Part shown: one piece after another, positions 23,465 through 32,230 of the stretch
Numbering within the stretch: position 1 is the first letter of the stretch
Layout of the letters: each line of letters opens with the position of its first letter
Source of the DNA: Liquorilactobacillus nagelii DSM 13675
GTDB lineage: Bacteria > Bacillota > Bacilli > Lactobacillales > Lactobacillaceae
DNA: 64,000 bases
Reading direction: 5' to 3'
NCBI RefSeq assembly: GCF_019444005.1
Contig: NZ_CP049304.1
Coordinates: 1,054,001 to 1,118,000, forward strand
Position numbers and translations under genes: made by a program
Notes under the pieces: model-generated
Told to the model about the DNA's origin: nothing
The model's input: the letters and a program-made list of their open reading frames with translations, nothing else
Database searches by the model: none

Positions 23465-26233
23465 TCAAAAATTTTTCTGCTGGCTGTTTACTCTTTTGCA
23501 ATGACGCAACGTTAATTTTCGCAATTCTTCCAACAAGAACAAAGGCAGTGGAATAGCAATTAATATTATCCATTCTCTTAAACCAATCGCTGTTGTATTA
23601 AAAGCTGATTGTAACAAAGGAACATAAATCAACAGACTTAACAAACATATTTCAAAAACAATTCCCAGCCAAAGCTGACGATTGCTAAATAATCCAATTT
23701 TTAAAACCGATACTCGCTCTGTCCGACAATTTAAAACTGCTGCAATCTGACAAAAAACAATTGCTGCTAAAGTCATTGTCGTCGCCTGCAAGTAAATTGA
23801 CCCACTTGCAGCCAAATTATGCCAAGAACGACCATAAGTACTATTGGTATACCAATAGGCTAGCGTTGAAATTAGTCCTGCTAATAAACCATACCAACCA
23901 AATGCTTTCCAAAGTAAGGACTTTTTCAACAAATGCGCTTGACGAGAACGTGGCGGCTGTTGCATTATATTTGGTTCTGCCTTCTCACTTCCCAGCTCTA
24001 AAGCCGGTAACATATCGGTTCCAAGATCAACCGTCAAAATCTGCATAACCGTTAATGGCAAGGGAATTAGACCGCCACTGAATAAAAATAAGGCCGAAGG
24101 GATCGCTTCTGGAACATTAGAATTCAAAATATAGAGTAAGAATTTTTGAATATTGCTGTAAACTGCTCTTCCCTCTTCAATTGCAGCAACAATTGAAGCA
24201 AAATTATCATCAGTTAAAATCATATCGGCAGCATCCTTGGCAACATCAGTTCCTAATTGGCCCATAGCAATACCTATATCCGCCTTCTTCAAAGCCGGTG
24301 CATCATTAACACCGTCTCCAGTCGAGGCAACAACTTCACCACAAGTCTGCAAAGTTGAAACAATTCGATATTTATGTTCAGGAGCAACCCGGGCAAAAAT
24401 AACTTCATTCGCCAAAGCAGACTTTAATTGTTCATCAGACAGCTTTTCCAATTCAGTCCCAGTAATTACTCGCGGATTGGCGCCAGTAATCCCAATTTTT
24501 GTAGCAACAGCTTTAGCAGTTAACGGGCTATCACCTGTGACCATAATTATTTTAATAGCCGCAGCATGGCACTTACGAACAGCAGCATAAACTTCTGGGC
24601 GTGGGGGATCAAGCATCACAGCTAACCCAAGAAAAATCAGATCACTTTCAGCTGCTGCCTGAGTCAATTGACCCTGCATTATTGGCAATTCTTTATATGC
24701 TAAACATAATGAACGCAACCCAGCCGCAGCATATTTAGCATCTGCCTGTTTAATTTTTTGACAATCTGTTGCTGTTAATGATTGAATCTGCCCTGCTTGT
24801 TGTTGACGAGTACACAATGGCAAGGTAGTGCTTAAAGCCCCCTTGACCAAAACAAGCTGCTTAGTAGCGGCGTGCTGAATAGTCGCCATTCGTTTTCGGT
24901 TTGAATCAAACGGAAATTCCTGAATTTTTGGATAAGCTGCTTGAAGTTGCTTTAAATCCAAACCACCTTTTTGAGCCGCGACCATTAAGGCTCTCTCGGT
25001 CGGGGTTCCTACTATCTGGGTAACACCATTTTCATCTGATTGAATACGGGCAGCATTATTTAAAACCAGCAATCTTAGAATCGCTTGAAGATCTGGATCA
25101 TTCTGCAAATCGATAGAACCTTGTTGCATCGTAATTTTACCGGTTGGTTGATAACCTAGCCCAGATACATCATATTCTTGCTTTAAAGTCCAAAAATGAT
25201 TAATCGTCATTTGATTTTGAGTCAATGTACCAGTTTTATCAGAACAAATTACCGAAGCTTCACCCAGTGTCTCAATGCTGTTAAGTTCCTTAACTAATGC
25301 GTGCTTTTGGGCCATTCGCCGCACACCTTGTGCCAAAGAAAGAGTCACCGTTGGCAATAATCCTTCCGGAATAAAAGCAACAATCATCCCCAATGCAAAG
25401 ATAAAAGCTTGCGCTGGTGGATAATGGACCCAGAAAATTGAAGCTGCAAAAAAGATTAAGCCAATCGTAAAAGCAATAATTGACAATTGTTTTGTCAAAC
25501 GATCAAGCTCTTGTTGCAATGGACTGATTGCTTTGGTTTCCTGATGTGTCAATTGTGCTATCCGGCCAAATTCAGTTTGCATTCCAGTTGCAATAATAAT
25601 AGCCATTCCTGATCCGTTAACAGCTGCTGTTCCAGCATAAACCAAATCAGTCTCAGACAAGGTATCTGATTCATTCGACTGATAATTGACTGTCTTATTA
25701 GCTGGAATTGATTCACCCGTTAGAGCTGACTCATCAACTTGTAAAGAGCTGGAATTAATCAAACGGGCGTCAGCCGGTATTGCATCACCAGCATTAATCA
25801 TGAATACGTCACCCGGCACTAATTGAGTTGTTTCCAAACGTTGTAAACGCTGATCTCGATAGACTGATGTATAAGAAGGCAGCATTTTGAGCATTGAGTC
25901 AGTGGCTTTTTGAGCTTCGTGCTGTTGGTAGTAGCTAAATAATCCATTGATTAGATTAACACACCAAATGGCAATTCCTAATTCAATAGTGTTTGTCAAC
26001 AAGGCAATTAAGCCGCTAATCCACAGCAAGATAGCCATTAAACTCACAAAATTGCCTAGAAAAACCTGCCACTCTGGTTTGCGCTTAATTTTTTGAATTG
26101 TATTCGGTCCATTTTGTTTAAGTCGTTTTTGAGCTTCAAGATTAGTTAACCCAGCCTCACTGGAATTAAACTTTTCCAAAACCGTCTCAACATCTTCTTT
26201 AGCAGCTTGTTGGCTAATCGTCAGTGTCTTCAT
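23465..26233 (-). CDS. Cation-transporting P-type ATPase (P2 type)
   Basis: About 922 residues with ten spans and every P-type landmark: N-terminal cation-ATPase domain (LTNLEAQKRLKQNGPN), TGES in ALTGESIPA, phosphorylated Asp in SDKTGTLT, the nucleotide domain with KGA, MVTGDSPLTA and the hinge TGDGVNDAPALKKADIGIAMG. Span 4 reads FIPEGLLPTVTLSLAQG, the PEGLL form seen in Na+/K+-type (P2C) pumps rather than the PEGLP of Ca2+ pumps. Candidate ions are thus Na+ or K+ as well as Ca2+. Start set at ATG 26233; the longer frame begins with a TTG lacking a ribosome site. Monocistronic. Confidence 0.88.
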   Translation of the reverse strand: MKTLTISQQAAKEDVETVLEKFNSSEAGLTNLEAQKRLKQNGPNTIQKIKRKPEWQVFLGNFVSLMAILLWISGLIALLTNTIELGIAIWCVNLINGLFSYYQQHEAQKATDSMLKMLPSYTSVYRDQRLQRLETTQLVPGDVFMINAGDAIPADARLINSSSLQVDESALTGESIPANKTVNYQSNESDTLSETDLVYAGTAAVNGSGMAIIIATGMQTEFGRIAQLTHQETKAISPLQQELDRLTKQLSIIAFTIGLIFFAASIFWVHYPPAQAFIFALGMIVAFIPEGLLPTVTLSLAQGVRRMAQKHALVKELNSIETLGEASVICSDKTGTLTQNQMTINHFWTLKQEYDVSGLGYQPTGKITMQQGSIDLQNDPDLQAILRLLVLNNAARIQSDENGVTQIVGTPTERALMVAAQKGGLDLKQLQAAYPKIQEFPFDSNRKRMATIQHAATKQLVLVKGALSTTLPLCTRQQQAGQIQSLTATDCQKIKQADAKYAAAGLRSLCLAYKELPIMQGQLTQAAAESDLIFLGLAVMLDPPRPEVYAAVRKCHAAAIKIIMVTGDSPLTAKAVATKIGITGANPRVITGTELEKLSDEQLKSALANEVIFARVAPEHKYRIVSTLQTCGEVVASTGDGVNDAPALKKADIGIAMGQLGTDVAKDAADMILTDDNFASIVAAIEEGRAVYSNIQKFLLYILNSNVPEAIPSALFLFSGGLIPLPLTVMQILTVDLGTDMLPALELGSEKAEPNIMQQPPRSRQAHLLKKSLLWKAFGWYGLLAGLISTLAYWYTNSTYGRSWHNLAASGSIYLQATTMTLAAIVFCQIAAVLNCRTERVSVLKIGLFSNRQLWLGIVFEICLLSLLIYVPLLQSAFNTTAIGLREWIILIAIPLPLFLLEELRKLTLRHCKRVNSQQKNF

Positions 26234-26364
26234 TCCAATCACTTCTTCCCGCTCATCAAACCAAACTTTGACAATCAATTTTTTTCTTTCAAAAAAGCCT
26301 TTTTTCAGAGAAAATATTTAAAATATCTCCAAAAAAAGACTTCTGTGACCATTCAAAAATTAAA

Positions 26365-27180
26365 TTAATCTTCCAAGTAACCACGATAATCAGCAACATG
26401 TAAAAGCTGTTCAGCATTTTTTACGCGATCTGCCGTTGGCGGTTCAATTCCTTCCAGTGGATATTTAATCCCCATTTCATGGTACTTAGGGACTCCTAAA
26501 GTGTGATAAGGCAAAACTTCTACCTTTTTTACATTTTTTAGGGTCTTAATATAATCGCCCAATTGTTTCAGGTAATTATCAAAGTCCGTTCTCTGCGGGA
26601 TCAAAACATGACGGATCCAAACTGGTTTGCCAATATCAGAAAGATATTGACACATATCTAAGATGTTTTCATTCCGATAACCAGTCAATTTACGATGTTC
26701 ATCAGAGTTAATATGCTTGATATCAACTAAAAGAATATCAGTAACTTCCATTAATTTCTTGAATTGACTGAAAAATGGTTCACGCCGGGTAAATGGTTGT
26801 CCACAAGTATCCAAGCAAGTGTTTATTCCTAATTGTTTGCATTTTGTGAATAACTCGATGGCAAATTCAATTTGAACTAAAATTTCACCACCGCTTAACG
26901 TGATTCCGCCCTTTTTACCCCAAAACTGACGATAAGGCAAAGCCATTTTTAAAATCTCATCGCTGGTCATTTCAGTACCAACATTTTTTTTCCAAGTATC
27001 AGGATTATGACAAAATTGACAGCGCATATTACAACCCTGAACAAAAACCACAAAGCGGATTCCAGGTCCATCAACTGCACCAAAACTTTCTGTAGAATGA
27101 ACGTAACCAACAACTTGACCATCGCGCATTGGTACCGGTCTTTGTCTTAACGCGTGTTGTGTTATTTTTTCTCTTGCCAT
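26365..27180 (-). CDS. pflA: Pyruvate formate-lyase activating enzyme (radical SAM)
   Basis: Installs the glycyl radical in pyruvate formate-lyase using S-adenosylmethionine and a [4Fe-4S] cluster. The 271-residue protein has the cluster motif CNMRCQFC (CxxxCxxC) near residue 50, the TLSGGEI glycine motif and the DTCGQPF region. ATG 27180 is preceded by GAGGAGG at 8 nt. Normally pflA follows pflB closely; here a mini-element and the pflB terminator intervene, and the element's right end abuts the ribosome site. Confidence 0.94.
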   Translation of the reverse strand: MAREKITQHALRQRPVPMRDGQVVGYVHSTESFGAVDGPGIRFVVFVQGCNMRCQFCHNPDTWKKNVGTEMTSDEILKMALPYRQFWGKKGGITLSGGEILVQIEFAIELFTKCKQLGINTCLDTCGQPFTRREPFFSQFKKLMEVTDILLVDIKHINSDEHRKLTGYRNENILDMCQYLSDIGKPVWIRHVLIPQRTDFDNYLKQLGDYIKTLKNVKKVEVLPYHTLGVPKYHEMGIKYPLEGIEPPTADRVKNAEQLLHVADYRGYLED

Positions 27181-27200
27181 GAGCAAGTCCTCCTCATCTC

Positions 27201-27490
27201 GTCAACCGCTCCCAACTAAAGTCGGAAGTTTGTAAGAACTGCACCTAACAGTGCAACGACAACCAATTTGCTTAGATACGACGATTGCCTGCAAGCAGGT
27301 CTGATTACTTAATTATCCAAGCTTTTAGAGTCCGCGGGTTGCCAGACGGACTGAATTATTTACATTGAACTATACTACTTTACTTTCCAATTCAGCAATA
27401 ACCACCAAATCCTAGTTTTGACAAGTATTGTCGAAAGGGAGTGTAAGGCGTTTTTGACATTCATCTGTCTGATTAAAATCAGGAGATTTC
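27201..27490 (-). mobile_element. IS200/IS605-like mini-element, copy 2 (no tnpA/tnpB), between pflB and pflA
   Basis: About 290 nt in the same orientation as copy 1 (18225-18517). On the minus strand the left end carries CTGAT-TTTA-ATCAG (27482-27469) then AATGTCAAAA, and the right end reads CCGACTTTAGTTGGGAGCGGTTGAC, typical in form of IS605-group right ends. Hairpin GTCCG/CGGAC with the TTGCCAGA loop (27330-27351) is conserved. The TGCAC/GTGCA hairpin (27240-27255) keeps the CTAACA loop of copy 1 but has swapped its closing pair (T-A to C-G). No coding capacity. Ends are approximate. Confidence 0.65.
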
Positions 27491-27506
27491 TGACTTTATT
27501 TTCATT

Positions 27507-27557
27507 AAAAAATAAATGCCGCTTGATCATGCTCTCTAATCAATCGGCATCTATTTT
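27507..27557 (-). terminator. Terminator after pflB
   Basis: Arms 27509-27521 and 27545-27557 (AAAATAAATGCCG / CGGCATCTATTTT) with a 23-nt loop and a T run on the minus strand. It would stop pflB transcripts before pflA. Confidence 0.75.
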
Positions 27558-27637
27558 TAGTTCTAATCCGCTAACTTACTTATCCAATCAATCTATTAAG
27601 CATCTGTTGAATTTTGTCAATCAACGAAATACCTTAA

Positions 27638-29899
27638 CTACATTGTCTGATGGAATGTCCGAGAAATAACATCATCTTGTTGTTCCTTAGTCAAATCAGC
27701 AAAGTAAACACAATAGCCTGATACACGAATGGTAAGAGTTGGGTATTTTTCAGGATGTTTCTGCGCATCCAACAATGTTTCACGATTGAAGACATTAATG
27801 TTCAAATGATGACCATTATTCTTCATATAGCCACTAATCATATTAACAAGAGTATCAGATTCCAAACTCTCATCATGACCCAATGTTGATGGAGTAACAG
27901 CAAAGGTATTAGAAATACCATCAGTTGCATATTTGTAAGGAATTTTAGCTACTGAAAGCAATGATGCTAATGCCCCACTGGTTTCTGCCCCGTATGCTGG
28001 GTTAGCACCTGGTGCAAATGGATCGCCTTTTTTACGGCCGTTAGGAGTTGTCCCAGTGTTTTTACCATACACAACATTTGAAGTAATGGTCAAAACAGAT
28101 GTTGATAATTTAGCACCACGATACAGATGATGTTTGTACATCTTGGTATATAGTGATTTAACTAACCAAACTGCAATTTTGTCTGCTCGATCATCGTTAT
28201 TACCATAACGAGGGAAATCTTTATCGGTCTTAAAATCAACTGCAATGCCATTTTCATCACGAATAACTTTTACATGACCATACTTGATTGCTGAGATAGA
28301 GTCAGCAGCAACTGACAAGCCTGAGATTCCGGTTGCAAATGTCCGATCAAGACGGGTATCTTTCAAAGCCAATTGAGCTGATTCATAATAATATTTATCA
28401 TGCATGTAATGAATTGTATTCAATGCATTAACATAGATATCAGCTAACCAGTCAAGCATTGGATCGAATTTTTCCATAAATTCATCGTAATCAATATATT
28501 CACTGGTAATTGGTGAGTATGCCGGGCCTACTTGAGCTTTACCAATTTCATCTTTACCACCATTGATCGCATATAAAACGGTCTTAGCCAAGTTAGCGCG
28601 AGCACCAAAGTACTGAATTCCATTAGCAATTGGTTGTGCAGAAACACAGCAAGCAATGCCATAATAATCAGTGCCCCATTGTTTAACCATCAAATCATCA
28701 TTTTCATACTGGATAGTTGAGCTTTCAACTGAAACACCAGCCGCATATTTTTTGAATGGTTCTGGTAATTTTTCAGACCAAAGCAAAGTGATGTTTGGTT
28801 CTGGAGCTGATCCCATATCCTTTAAAGTATTCAAGAAACGATAAGCTGTTTTAGTAACATGATGACGGCCATCCAAGCCCATACCAGCTAACGAAAGAGT
28901 TGCCCAAATCGGATTACCCGAGAATAATGAGTTGTATTCCGGTGTCCGAATAAAGGATACCATCCGTAGCTTCATAGTAAATTGGTCAATTAACTCTTGT
29001 GCTTCTTTTTCAGTCAGAACGCCATTTTCCAAATCACGTTCAATATAAATATCCAAGAAAGTATCAATCCGACCAATTGACATTGCAGCACCATTTTGTT
29101 GCTTAATTGCTGCCAAATAGCCAAAGTAAACCCACTGAATCGCTTCTTGCGCATTAGTTGCTGGTTTGGAAATATCATAACCATACGAAGCAGCCATTTC
29201 TTTAATCTGATTAAGGGCACGGATTTGTTCAGAAATTTCTTCACGCATTTGAATAACATCATCAGTCATCTCATGATCACCGTAATTATCCAAATCGTTT
29301 AGTTTAGCAGCAACTAAATGATCAATTCCGTAAAGTGCAATTCGAGGAAAATCACCAATGATTCGGCCACGAGCATAAGCATCTGGCAAACCAGTAATAA
29401 TTTTGTAATGACGAGCACGACGAATTTCTGGTGTGTATGCATCAAAAACTCCTTGGTTATGAGTTTTTACCAAATCACTGAAAACGTGGTCAGTTTCTGG
29501 ATCAATCTTAAAACCATAAGCATTCAAAGCATCTTTAGCCATTCGAATACCACCAAATGGCATTAAAGCTTTTTTCATTGGCTTATCAGTTTGTAAACCA
29601 ACAATTTTTTCAAGATCTTTATCTAAATAACCCGGTGCATGAGAAGTAATGGTTGATACCACTTTGGTGTCAGCATCCAAAACTCCACCAGCAGCTCTTT
29701 CTTTTAATTTTAAATCAATTAATTTCTGGTTCAACGTTGTTGTTGCTTCTGTTGGCCCTTCCAGAAAAGATTCATCGCCGTTGTATTGCTTAAAGTTCTG
29801 TTGAATAAAATCACGAATGTCAATTTCTTCTTGCCATTGGCTACCTTTAAAATCTTTCCAAGCAGCACTGTTATCAACTTTCTTTTCCAACTGTTTCAT
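27638..29899 (-). CDS. pflB: Formate C-acetyltransferase (pyruvate formate-lyase)
   Basis: Cleaves pyruvate with CoA to acetyl-CoA and formate under anaerobiosis. The 753-residue enzyme shows the catalytic cysteine pair in [14 protein letters not shown] (about residue 415) and the glycyl-radical site in [13 protein letters not shown] (about residue 728), with the conserved RTFHQTM end. Start is ATG 29899, with AAGGAGG 9 nt upstream; the longer frame has no ribosome site. Formate made here can feed formate-tetrahydrofolate ligase (49704-51362) for purine synthesis. Confidence 0.96.
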   Translation of the reverse strand: MKQLEKKVDNSAAWKDFKGSQWQEEIDIRDFIQQNFKQYNGDESFLEGPTEATTTLNQKLIDLKLKERAAGGVLDADTKVVSTITSHAPGYLDKDLEKIVGLQTDKPMKKALMPFGGIRMAKDALNAYGFKIDPETDHVFSDLVKTHNQGVFDAYTPEIRRARHYKIITGLPDAYARGRIIGDFPRIALYGIDHLVAAKLNDLDNYGDHEMTDDVIQMREEISEQIRALNQIKEMAASYGYDISKPATNAQEAIQWVYFGYLAAIKQQNGAAMSIGRIDTFLDIYIERDLENGVLTEKEAQELIDQFTMKLRMVSFIRTPEYNSLFSGNPIWATLSLAGMGLDGRHHVTKTAYRFLNTLKDMGSAPEPNITLLWSEKLPEPFKKYAAGVSVESSTIQYENDDLMVKQWGTDYYGIACCVSAQPIANGIQYFGARANLAKTVLYAINGGKDEIGKAQVGPAYSPITSEYIDYDEFMEKFDPMLDWLADIYVNALNTIHYMHDKYYYESAQLALKDTRLDRTFATGISGLSVAADSISAIKYGHVKVIRDENGIAVDFKTDKDFPRYGNNDDRADKIAVWLVKSLYTKMYKHHLYRGAKLSTSVLTITSNVVYGKNTGTTPNGRKKGDPFAPGANPAYGAETSGALASLLSVAKIPYKYATDGISNTFAVTPSTLGHDESLESDTLVNMISGYMKNNGHHLNINVFNRETLLDAQKHPEKYPTLTIRVSGYCVYFADLTKEQQDDVISRTFHQTM

Positions 29900-30291
29900 C
29901 TTTGATTGCCTCCTTAATTGCAAACGAGTAAACGCTTTCTTACGATTAAAATATACCACCAGATTAGGTTTTTTGCAAGCTATTTCACATGATTTTATAA
30001 ATTATCTAATTAGGATTTGACTAGGTTTTAGTGATAGTTATCCCAGAAAAAAAGAGTCTTCTTTATCTTATTTAGTGAAATAAGTTTCATAAAACCAATA
30101 TTTTTAAAATTAAATTCATTTTTATGAATAAAATTCTTAACGATCTTCTTTACACTATTACTGTTAGCAATTAACTTTTATATAGAAAAAACAGCAGCTA
30201 AGATAAGCAATTTCATATTGCTGCTGCTGTAAACATCTTAAATTATTTTAATTTTATTTCCACTACTAAATTCAGCTGCATTAGTTAAATT
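29900..30291. other. Upstream region of pflB
   Basis: About 390 bp with no gene. It holds a cre-like sequence with two mismatches (TGAAATAGCTTGCA, 29987-29974 on the minus strand), palindromes CTTATTT-AGTG-AAATAAG (30067-30084) and ATTCAT-TTTT-ATGAAT (30114-30129), and the terminator of the KdsD gene (30186-30230). No promoter hexamers can be assigned with confidence. Confidence 0.5.
30186..30230 (-). terminator. Terminator of the kdsA-kdsD unit
   Basis: Outer arms ACAGCAGC / GCTGCTGT (30191-30198, 30223-30230) enclose inner AGCAAT/ATTGCT. Six T follow on the minus strand. Confidence 0.75.
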
Positions 30292-31245
30292 TTACAAGAC
30301 TTCATGAATAGTCACAACGCCTACAACATCTTTTTTATCATCAATGACAATTAAATTTGAAATATTATGACTAGCCATTAACTGCCAGGCCGTTTGGTTA
30401 CGCTGATTTTGATCAATACTGACAAAGCCCTCCGTCATATAATCAGCAGCAACTGATTTCTTCACTGAAGCGACCTGCAAGAACTTTTTCCGAATGTCCC
30501 CATCAGTTACGATACCAATAATTTTACCAGTCTCATTTTCACGAACTAAGGTCAACCCAATACCATAATCACTAATTGTATAAATCACATCATTAATTGG
30601 TGTGTCCTGATTAACATAGGGAACCTTAGTATGCATAACATGTTTGACCCTTTGGAGTAACATTTTGCCAATACTGCCACCCGGATGATACTTAGCAAAC
30701 TCTCGTCGCGAAAAACTTTTTTGCTTTTCTAACGCGACCATCAATGCATCACCAAATGCCAAAACAGCTGTTGTTGAGGCCGTTGGTGCCATTTTAGTTA
30801 GATCGACTTCTTCACTAACTCCCAAATCAAACACCAGTGAACAATTCTGCGCTAAAGTTGATTCAGTATTTCCAGTTAATGCTACTGTTTGCAATTGATC
30901 ATGAAAGATCTGCTGCAAGGCAAACAAAGCCTGCAGAACCTCTTGGGTTTCACCGCTGTTTGAAACAAATAATACCAAATCATCAGCTGCGATCCGTCCT
31001 AAGTCACCATGATAAGCTGTTCCAGCATCAACAGCAAAACTGGCATTGCCAATTGATGAAAGTGAAGCGGCAATTTTTTCAGCAACCAATTGCGATTTTC
31101 CAGTTCCAATAAAAATTATTCGTCCAGAAATCTCAGCAGCTTGTTCAACCAATTGATCAAAGCTAGCATCAAGCCGCTCTGAGACATTTGTTAAAGCGGC
31201 GGCTTCCTCTGCAAAAACCTGCTGAGCAATTTTATAATAAGCCAT
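30292..31245 (-). CDS. kdsD: D-arabinose-5-phosphate isomerase, KpsF/GutQ (KdsD) family
   Basis: Interconverts ribulose-5-phosphate and arabinose-5-phosphate, the aldose used by Kdo-8-phosphate synthase. The 317-residue protein has an N-terminal SIS domain (IFIGTGKSQLVAEKI; GTAYHGDLGRI; SNSGETQEVLQAL) and two C-terminal CBS domains (from about residue 205), with the KYHPGGSIGK linker typical of KdsD/KpsF/GutQ. It overlaps the 3' end of kdsA by 14 bp, so the two are translationally coupled and almost surely act in sequence. Confidence 0.9.
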   Translation of the reverse strand: MAYYKIAQQVFAEEAAALTNVSERLDASFDQLVEQAAEISGRIIFIGTGKSQLVAEKIAASLSSIGNASFAVDAGTAYHGDLGRIAADDLVLFVSNSGETQEVLQALFALQQIFHDQLQTVALTGNTESTLAQNCSLVFDLGVSEEVDLTKMAPTASTTAVLAFGDALMVALEKQKSFSRREFAKYHPGGSIGKMLLQRVKHVMHTKVPYVNQDTPINDVIYTISDYGIGLTLVRENETGKIIGIVTDGDIRKKFLQVASVKKSVAADYMTEGFVSIDQNQRNQTAWQLMASHNISNLIVIDDKKDVVGVVTIHEVL

Positions 31246-32083
31246 CTTGATCCCAGCTTTCTTTTTGGTCTTGATATTGACTAAAGAGTGCTGCAGCAGT
31301 CGTTAAAATCGGTCGCATTTTATTCAGATATAATTGATTGTCAGCGTCCGAAATTGCAGTTGGCGGATTAGGATGGACTTCGGCAAAAATTCCAGCAACG
31401 CCAATCGTTAATGCTGCTCGCATTAATGGAAATGCAAAATCACGATTACCGCCAGAATGGTTTCCATGTCCACCAGGAACTTGAACTGAATGAGTTGCAT
31501 CATAGATTACTGGATAGCCTAATTGTCGCAGTTGTAACAAATTAGTCATGTCGACAATTTGCTGATGATAACCAAACATCGTTCCGCGTTCTGTCAATAA
31601 AATTTTATTGCTATAAGGAATTACTTTATCAATCGCACCCTGAAGATCTCCTGCTGCCATAAACTGGGCCTTTTTAATATTTACCACCCGCCCAGTTTTA
31701 GCTGCCGCAACTAGCAAATCAGTTTGCCGACTTAGATAAGCCGGAATCTGTAACACATCAGCAACTTCAGCTACTGGTTGACACTGATAAGATTCATGAA
31801 CATCCGTCACAATCGGGACTTGGTATTCTTTTTTGATTCGATCTAAAATAGCTAACCCCTTTTCCAAGCCTGCTCCTCGATCAGAAGAACCGGAACTGCG
31901 ATTAGCTTTGTCAAATGATGATTTAAAAATAAAATTAATCTTAAGTTCATCGGTTAAATTTTTAAGTTGTTCAGCAACTTGAGCACACACTTCATAAGAT
32001 TCAATTGCACATGGTCCAGCTAATAAAGTTAAGTGCTGGTCATTAAAATGATAGTCGGAAAAAACTTCAGCAATACCACTCAT
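31232..32083 (-). CDS. kdsA: 3-deoxy-8-phosphooctulonate (Kdo-8-phosphate) synthase, metal-dependent type
   Basis: Condenses phosphoenolpyruvate with arabinose-5-phosphate. The 283-residue barrel has AGPCAIES at 22-29 and the diagnostic FKSSFDKANRSS at 53-64, which separates KdsA from DAHP synthase (the AroA equivalent lacks KANRS). Cys25 occupies the metal-ligand place of metal-dependent KdsA; further ligands would be the His, Glu and Asp near GGHGNHSGG, FAEVHPNP and SDADNQL. ATG 32083 follows AAGGAGG. Kdo is an LPS sugar, so presence in this Gram-positive is unexpected; KdsC and KdsB are not in the window. Confidence 0.9.
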   Translation of the reverse strand: MSGIAEVFSDYHFNDQHLTLLAGPCAIESYEVCAQVAEQLKNLTDELKINFIFKSSFDKANRSSGSSDRGAGLEKGLAILDRIKKEYQVPIVTDVHESYQCQPVAEVADVLQIPAYLSRQTDLLVAAAKTGRVVNIKKAQFMAAGDLQGAIDKVIPYSNKILLTERGTMFGYHQQIVDMTNLLQLRQLGYPVIYDATHSVQVPGGHGNHSGGNRDFAFPLMRAALTIGVAGIFAEVHPNPPTAISDADNQLYLNKMRPILTTAAALFSQYQDQKESWDQDGLL

Positions 32084-32150
32084 ATTAGGATCCTCCTTCT
32101 AAATCAAATACTGCAACAAAACTGCTGTCTTAAATTTAGCATGAAAACCC

Positions 32151-32179
32151 TTAATAGTCGTCAATTTAGTCCTATTCAA
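32151..32179 (-). promoter_or_regulatory. Possible promoter of kdsA-kdsD
   Basis: -35 TTGAAT (32179-32174), 17-bp spacer, -10 TATTAA (32156-32151). It is plausible but weak, about 68 bp before kdsA. Confidence 0.35.
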
Positions 32180-32230
32180 GAAAATAACTTAGGAAAATCG
32201 AACATTAGGTGGAAGATATAAATCAGTTAG

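Noticed and set aside
26307..26328. AT-rich palindrome GAGA...TCTC downstream of pflA
   Set aside because: No U-tract on the correct side and imperfect arms; too weak to call a terminator.
29014..29566. Several 68-82-codon frames on both strands within pflB
   Set aside because: Shadow frames of a highly conserved 753-codon gene; no ribosome sites and no family resemblance.
29974..29987. cre site upstream of pflB
   Set aside because: The central CG is changed and there are two mismatches to the consensus; mentioned only in the intergenic note.
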